DNA of 64,000 nucleotides from Aquimarina sp. U1-2 (GTDB lineage: Bacteria > Bacteroidota > Bacteroidia > Flavobacteriales > Flavobacteriaceae): assembly GCF_017897595.1 (NCBI RefSeq), contig NZ_JAGKIK010000001.1, forward strand, positions 124,001-188,000, read 5' to 3'. The notes beneath the pieces were generated by a model. That model was not told the origin of the DNA and searched no databases. It was given only the letters and a program-made list of their open reading frames with translations. The position numbers were made by a program, and so were the translations under genes. This document shows positions 59,440 to 64,000 of the stretch, piece after piece. Every line of letters starts with the position of its first letter. Position 1 is the stretch's first letter.

Positions 59440-62152
59440 ACTTCATATAAATTTTAAAGGTTGTTCCCTTATTCACTTCACTTTCTACCTCTATTTTACC
59501 TCCTAATGCTTCTACTTGATTTTTGGTTATAAACAGACCTATACCTCTAGCATCTTTGTTTCTATGAAAAGTTTTATACATACCAAATAGTTTGGAATGA
59601 TGCTTATTTAAGTCAATTCCGAGACCATTATCTTCGACTACAAGTACAACGTATTTTTCTGTAACGTATGAACTTAATAACACATAACTTTCTCTGTCGT
59701 GTGATCTATACTTAATGCTATTTGTGATGAAGTTTAAAATTATACTATCCAAATACGCCTGAATACCAAGAACTTTGGTTTTTGGACACACCAGATTTTC
59801 TATTGTAACATTAGCATCTTCAGCAATAACTTTTACACTAGAAGCTACTTTTGTAATACTACGTTCTAGATCTAAGATCTTGACATTATCTTCAACTTTA
59901 CTGCTCATAAGAACTACTTGATTTAAATGATCAATAGTTTCCGATAGATTATCAGATGCTTCTTGAAACAAACTCATTATTTCATTATCACATTGATCAG
60001 GGTTTTCTTGTAAATATAGATCTAGTAACATACTAAAATTACCTGAATGCGATTTTAAATTATGTGACACGATATGTGCGAAATTTTTCAATCTTCTGTT
60101 TTGACCGTTAGAAACTGCCAATAATGATTTTATTTCGGTCTCTACTTTTTTTATCTCACTTATATTTGCGGCGACCGCCAAATATCCAACCGTTTTATTT
60201 TTCTCTTTGATTGCAGTCATAGTTAATTGAACTGGAAAATTTGAGCCATCTTTCTTATAATAAATCCATTCTCTAGTATCAAATTTTTTCCTATTAGAAA
60301 AAGTTGTTAGTGTACTAAAACCACTAATATCTTTATTAAGCTGTAGAGAAAGTGCCTTACCCCTTTCTTGAATTTGTTGCAAACCATGAATAGACAATAA
60401 ATTTTGTTTCCCTATCATGTCCTCTCTTGTGTATCCCAATAAGTTTTCAGCGCCCTTATTAAAACTTGTGATAAGACCATCTGTATTGGTACCTATGATA
60501 CTAACCTGCGAACTTGCTTCCAGTACACTTTCTAGCTTTGCTAATGTTGTTTCAAGCGTATTTTGCGTTTGTACTCGCAAAGTAGTATCTGTAATTTGAG
60601 CCAAAAAATACAAAGGGTTTTCATTTTCATCTCTCATGATAGAAACCGAGAGTTGAACATGTATAATATTACCTTTTTTATGAAAATATCGTTTTTCAAT
60701 ATGACAGTACGATATTTTACCATTTACAAGGTCATTAACATATTTCATATCCACTTTGAGATCATCGGGATGTGTAATATCTTGAAAACTTAGCTTTTTC
60801 AACTCATCGGCAGTGTATCCTAAAATCTTACATAGAGAAGCATTCACCTCTGTCCATTGGCCATTAAGATTTAAAATAGCCATCCCGGTTGCTGCATTTT
60901 CAAAGTTGGCTCGAAACTTTTTTTCACTAATTTGTAGATCGATTTCTGCCTCTTTAGCTCTCGTTATGTCTGAGGTAAGCATAATAAGGCCGCCGACTTT
61001 ATTATTGTCTTTGTACCAGGGATGTAGCTCCCAAGATATCCATTGTACAGATCCATCTGCTCTTTCGAAGCGATCTTCGCTATTCCGTAAGATTTTTCCT
61101 GTTAGACATTCTTGATGATCTCTCTTCCAGTTGTTTCCAATCTCTGGAAATATTTCGTAATGAGATTTTCCGACGATATCATCCTCTTTGATTTTATAAT
61201 CCAACAGCCACTTTTTGGAATGGGAAATATAGCACATATTAATATCAAACATAGCAATAGCACTTGGCGCCTGCTCTATAAATACCTTATGACGTTGCAA
61301 ATCCTTTTTTCTTTGTGTGATTTCTTGATGTGAACCCAACATCCATTCGGGTTCCCCATTCTTATCATAACTTATAATCTTACCTCGATCTAAAATCCAA
61401 ATCCAATCTCCATTTTTGTGACGCATTCTGGTTTCACATTCATAGAATTCGGTATTACCTTCAAAATAATCTTGTAGTGCTTTTTCTGATTTCCTTTTAT
61501 CATCGGGGTGAATACTATTGGTCCATGTTGTAATAGAAATAGGGTCTAGTTCTAATAGCGTATATCCCAAAATGTGCGCCCAACGTTCATTAAAAATAGT
61601 TTGTCCGGTTTGTATGTTCCACTCCCAGGTACCAATATTAGTACCTTCTATGATATGCTCGTATTTTGAAATTTGATTTCTTAGCTTGATTTCTGTCTTT
61701 TTCAATTTCGTCACGTCAGTATGTGCACCAAGCATTCTGTATGGTTTCCCTTTCTCGTCTCGAATTACAATTCCTCTACAGTGTATCCATACAATGTGAC
61801 CTAATTTGTGTTGATATCGCACCACCTGATCATAGGGAAAACTAGGATCATCACAATGTTTCTTGAAGTTTGCAAGCGCCACATCTAAATCATCTTTGTT
61901 GATAATGTCTTGCCAGGCGGTAGATTGATGAGGCATCTCGTCTGGATCATACCCCAAGGTAGTCCAGAACTTTGGATTCATCCATTCATTTTCGGGATGT
62001 TCTAGATCCCAAAACCACAACCCATCTAAAGCTGATTCCTGAATGAAATCAAAAATATTTTCATCTTCTTTTAAGAGTGCATACAATTCCCTTTTCAGGT
62101 AATTTTCTTCATAAACCACTCTAAGCGGAGACATAGCAGATTTTTCGTACAT
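59426..62152 (-). CDS. Multi-PAS soluble sensor histidine kinase
   Basis: A 908-residue kinase with no membrane segments. Five PAS/PAC units follow in tandem: about 25-150 (LDGLWFWDLEHPENEWMNPKFWTTLGYDPDEMP), 165-280 (GTWEWNIQTGQTIFNERWAHILGY), 290-405, 410-530 and 540-665 (SQVSIIGTNTDGLITSFNKGAENLLGY). The dimerisation/H-box is FAHIVSHNLKSHSGNF, and the ATPase has NFITNSIKYR, VVEDNGLGIDL and GIGLFITKNQVEALGGKIEVES. HisKA of the HNLKSH type is typical of Bacteroidota PAS kinases. It should sense a cytoplasmic cue such as redox, light or a small ligand and phosphorylate the adjacent receiver (14-nt overlap). Confidence 0.93.
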   Translation of the reverse strand: MYEKSAMSPLRVVYEENYLKRELYALLKEDENIFDFIQESALDGLWFWDLEHPENEWMNPKFWTTLGYDPDEMPHQSTAWQDIINKDDLDVALANFKKHCDDPSFPYDQVVRYQHKLGHIVWIHCRGIVIRDEKGKPYRMLGAHTDVTKLKKTEIKLRNQISKYEHIIEGTNIGTWEWNIQTGQTIFNERWAHILGYTLLELDPISITTWTNSIHPDDKRKSEKALQDYFEGNTEFYECETRMRHKNGDWIWILDRGKIISYDKNGEPEWMLGSHQEITQRKKDLQRHKVFIEQAPSAIAMFDINMCYISHSKKWLLDYKIKEDDIVGKSHYEIFPEIGNNWKRDHQECLTGKILRNSEDRFERADGSVQWISWELHPWYKDNNKVGGLIMLTSDITRAKEAEIDLQISEKKFRANFENAATGMAILNLNGQWTEVNASLCKILGYTADELKKLSFQDITHPDDLKVDMKYVNDLVNGKISYCHIEKRYFHKKGNIIHVQLSVSIMRDENENPLYFLAQITDTTLRVQTQNTLETTLAKLESVLEASSQVSIIGTNTDGLITSFNKGAENLLGYTREDMIGKQNLLSIHGLQQIQERGKALSLQLNKDISGFSTLTTFSNRKKFDTREWIYYKKDGSNFPVQLTMTAIKEKNKTVGYLAVAANISEIKKVETEIKSLLAVSNGQNRRLKNFAHIVSHNLKSHSGNFSMLLDLYLQENPDQCDNEIMSLFQEASDNLSETIDHLNQVVLMSSKVEDNVKILDLERSITKVASSVKVIAEDANVTIENLVCPKTKVLGIQAYLDSIILNFITNSIKYRSHDRESYVLLSSYVTEKYVVLVVEDNGLGIDLNKHHSKLFGMYKTFHRNKDARGIGLFITKNQVEALGGKIEVESEVNKGTTFKIYMKYEKD

Positions 62153-62446
62153 ATCTTAAGTATCATGAGAGGGGTAATTTGGTTAACATAAAATTAAGGA
62201 ATATTACTAAGTCAAGTCTACATTTATTACTCCAAATATTTACGGTTAAACCATAATATTTGCATATCTAAATATCTGTACAACAATTGATAAGATTACC
62301 AATACACTTTAAACTCATATTTAATAAGGGTTTTCCAGATCAATAGTACTAAAAGAATCATAAAAAATTATTTACGATAATTTTATTTTAAGAGAATACT
62401 TTTACCCGTTTGAGTTAAAATTATACTCAAAATAGTTAACGTTTTT
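62153..62446. other. Leader/promoter side of the PAS kinase gene
   Basis: About 290 nt of AT-rich DNA upstream of the kinase start with no gene seen. The tandem palindromes at 62447-62479 bound it. Confidence 0.4.
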
Positions 62447-62479
62447 ATGGAATTCCATAGTGAGTTTATGGGATTCCAT
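62447..62479. promoter_or_regulatory. Two tandem palindromes, operator-like
   Basis: ATGGAATTCCAT (62447-62458) is a perfect 12-bp palindrome. ATGGGATTCCAT (62468-62479) is the same with one change. Their centres are 21 bp apart, two helical turns. This suggests two dimers binding side by side upstream of the PAS kinase, about 300 nt from its start. Alternatively the two halves fold into one longer hairpin. Confidence 0.55.
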
Positions 62480-62771
62480 AAGTTTTTCTACAAATCATGA
62501 AAAAAATTAACTCTATTTATCTATCATTTTAGTGCTTCGTCCTGAAAAAACGTCAGATCTAACGTGTAAAAGCGTATACTATTAACCAATTGTTACACCT
62601 AATTCTTTGTGTATCCTAGATGATGCATATAAAATCCACGATGTACTTATCTCGATATTTAGGAAGTAAATTGAATCGTACAAGTTGCTCCAATTTCTTC
62701 CAAAATACATATATACTATATTCAATCTTATACAGTCTATTTATTGAATGTTAATATGTATTTATTTCATA

Positions 62772-62820
62772 GTTAAAACTCGTTAAATCACTTGACTTTT
62801 TTTAATTAATGATTATATTA
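62772..62820 (+). promoter_or_regulatory. Promoter-like array B: GTTAAA x2, CTTGAC, ATATTA
   Basis: GTTAAA at 62772-62777 and 62782-62787, CTTGAC at 62791-62796, ATATTA at 62815-62820, 17 nt after TTGACT. Spacing is identical to array A at 58382-58430, while the bases between the boxes differ. It precedes the tiny ORF at 62963 by about 140 nt. Confidence 0.65.
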
Positions 62821-62962
62821 AAGTAGTTCCAATCACACATAAGGATAAACACAAGATTTATTATTTTTTATCCAAAATGATCCTTTTACAACCAATAAGT
62901 GCAAATAGAGGTGTACGTATTGATAAACAATCGTAGTAGATGTTTAATTAAAAATTTGGGTT

Positions 62963-63064
62963 ATGAAAAAATTATTTTACGGTATTCTAATTGTAGATAT
63001 GAGAAAGTTTAAACGCTTGCTTAGTAATCTACCTTCTGCAAGCTGGTATGCAATGAGCAGATAA
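62963..63064 (+). CDS. Possible tiny ORF (33 residues) after array B
   Basis: An ATG at 62963 opens a 33-codon frame to TAA at 63062. It starts MKKLFYGILIVDMRKFKRLL and ends ASWYAMSR. It is basic with a short hydrophobic start. Not recognised; it may be chance. The 570 nt that follow (63065-63633) show no convincing gene. Confidence 0.3.
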   Translation: MKKLFYGILIVDMRKFKRLLSNLPSASWYAMSR

Positions 63065-63633
63065 AACGACACAGTACATCACTTCAAATTTTGAAAATAA
63101 ATTATTTTTGATTTTGAAGTGATTTTTCTTTTTGAACTGGTTTAGACTTTTTTGATGTAAGCAGAACCGACCGATAAGAAAGGTTCCAAATGGTGCGATT
63201 GCAAAAGGTTTTGTGCTTACATGAAGTATTTTTAATGACATAGCTGCGTGCTAAGGGAGTCATAAAATATAAGTGCAAAACAACACTTTTTTGGCAAATT
63301 GAAAAAAGTTTACACCAGTGCTTTCCAAAAGAGTTAACCTTCAAAGTTTTACAACACCAATTTCATTCTTTACACATCTATCTTTGAAGATATATTATTA
63401 CACCCTGCTAAACACGAAAACTTTGTAAAAGGGTTGAAAATGCACGACAAAACATCTTATAGTAATAGAGCTACTATTTGAAATATGCGCTACGTTTCGG
63501 CATACTAGTCAAAGTCGAATAGTAACGTTTTATAGTGAAAGGTTCTGCATTTTCAAGCTGTAAACATATCTGAATGTTTAAAACGGAGTAAAATTAGTAT
63601 TGAATATCCGTTAAACTGATAATTCATGCGTCG

Positions 63634-63652
63634 CTCTGAACTCGTTTCAGAG
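63634..63652. repeat. Short hairpin of the TTCAG repeat type
   Basis: CTCTGAA (63634-63640) and TTCAGAG (63646-63652) are perfect 7-bp arms. It resembles the GAACTCGTTTCAG-type units of flavobacterial interspersed repeats and lies just before a second unit of the same type. Confidence 0.5.
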
Positions 63653-63690
63653 TCTCAATTCATAAAATCATAAATTTATTTATGTATGAG

Positions 63691-63734
63691 ATGCTGAATC
63701 AAGCTTGTGCTGAACTTGTTTCGGTATTCAGCAT
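63691..63734. repeat. Interspersed hairpin repeat upstream of the PfpI-like gene
   Basis: ATGCTGAA (63691-63698) pairs with TTCAGCAT (63727-63734); the loop contains TGCTGAACTTGTTTC. This matches the known look of flavobacterial CTGAAC...GTTCAG intergenic repeats. It lies about 70 nt before the next gene. Confidence 0.6.
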
Positions 63735-63803
63735 GACCTTAAAATAGGATTATTATTAATTACTAATATTCAATACACTATTTACTAATTTAAAAAAAAT
63801 ACT

Positions 63804-64000
63804 ATGTCTTTACAAAACAAGAAAGTAGCAATTTTGGCTACAGACGGATTTGAAAAATCAGAGCTTTTCGAACCACTTAAAGCTTTAAAAAACGAAAATG
63901 CCACCGTACATATTATTTCGGTAAAAGAAGGAGAAATTAAAAGTTGGGATGGCGAGAACTGGGGTGAAACCGTTGCGGTAGACAAGCTAGTTGAAAACGC
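63804..64000 (+). CDS. PfpI/DJ-1-family protein, N-terminal part (cut by window edge)
   Basis: The ATG at 63804 starts SLQNKKVAILATDGFEKSEL, the beta1-loop-alpha1 of DJ-1/PfpI proteins with the conserved FE-x-S/x-E element, followed by FEPLKALKNENATVHIISVKEGEIKSWDGENWGE. The pattern with W near G-E-N-W-G fits the intracellular protease PfpI/YhbO branch, implicated in stress protection and deglycation. The nucleophilic Cys lies beyond the window. No earlier start is plausible because the upstream DNA is AT-rich and stop-filled. Confidence 0.88.
   Translation, partial: MSLQNKKVAILATDGFEKSELFEPLKALKNENATVHIISVKEGEIKSWDGENWGETVAVDKLVEN

Noticed and set aside
63029..63344. Two overlapping minus-strand frames in the gap before the PfpI-like gene
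   Set aside because: They overlap each other in different frames, and the encoded sequences look random.

Overview
The window reads as a chromosomal segment of an AT-rich marine Bacteroidota, most likely a member of the Flavobacteriaceae living on algal polysaccharides (an Aquimarina-, Zobellia- or Formosa-like organism; the genus cannot be fixed from sequence reading alone). The grounds are two SusC/SusD pairs, many lipoprotein glycosidases and S1 sulfatases, a type IX secretion C-terminal domain, FecR-type sigma/anti-sigma control, LytTR signalling, and several short hairpin repeats of the kind scattered through flavobacterial genomes. I saw no tRNA, rRNA, CRISPR array or insertion sequence.

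Region 1 (1-23284) looks like a system for a sulfated, rhamnose-containing glycan. A minus-strand polysaccharide utilization locus (PUL1) runs SusC, SusD, sulfatase, GH2, GH78 alpha-L-rhamnosidase (cut by the window edge). Next to it lie a GntR-type regulator and, divergently, a plus-strand operon for complete L-rhamnose breakdown: aldolase/dehydrogenase fusion, isomerase, kinase, an L-lactate dehydrogenase-like flavoenzyme, an NCS1-like permease and another GH2. A 19-nt sequence element, ATACAGCATAnTACAGGAT, occurs upstream of both susC and rhaD in the same orientation relative to the gene, and a diverged copy precedes the last GH2. I infer that this is the operator that links glycan capture to rhamnose catabolism.

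Region 2 (23285-29154) is a non-PUL island: a lipoprotein of unknown function, a YHYH-domain membrane protein, an EF-hand lipoprotein, a divergent LytS/LytTR two-component system and a lipoprotein with a histidine/methionine heptad pattern. Two bidirectional terminators bound parts of it.

Region 3 (29358-57399, all minus strand) is a larger PUL2: ECF sigma factor, GH127-like enzyme, FecR anti-sigma, SusC with STN domain, SusD, a 1,416-residue multimodular T9SS-secreted candidate glycanase, GH27, GH2, GH92, sulfatase, sugar MFS transporter and a short GH2, with a sulfatase and a carbohydrate esterase upstream. The enzyme set fits a branched, sulfated and probably acetylated galactose-containing glycan. 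An intrinsic terminator sits between the candidate glycanase and the GH27 gene, so the locus is probably not expressed as one uniform transcript.

Region 4 (57400-64000) holds a LapA-like membrane protein, gene-poor stretches with interspersed repeats, several tiny ORFs, a five-PAS histidine kinase with its response regulator, and the start of a PfpI/DJ-1 protein. Two distant sites here share an identical arrangement, GTTAAA-N4-GTTAAA-N3-CTTGAC followed 17 nt after TTGAC(A/T) by ATATT(A/G), and both precede tiny ORFs. This looks like a small regulon with its own promoter architecture.
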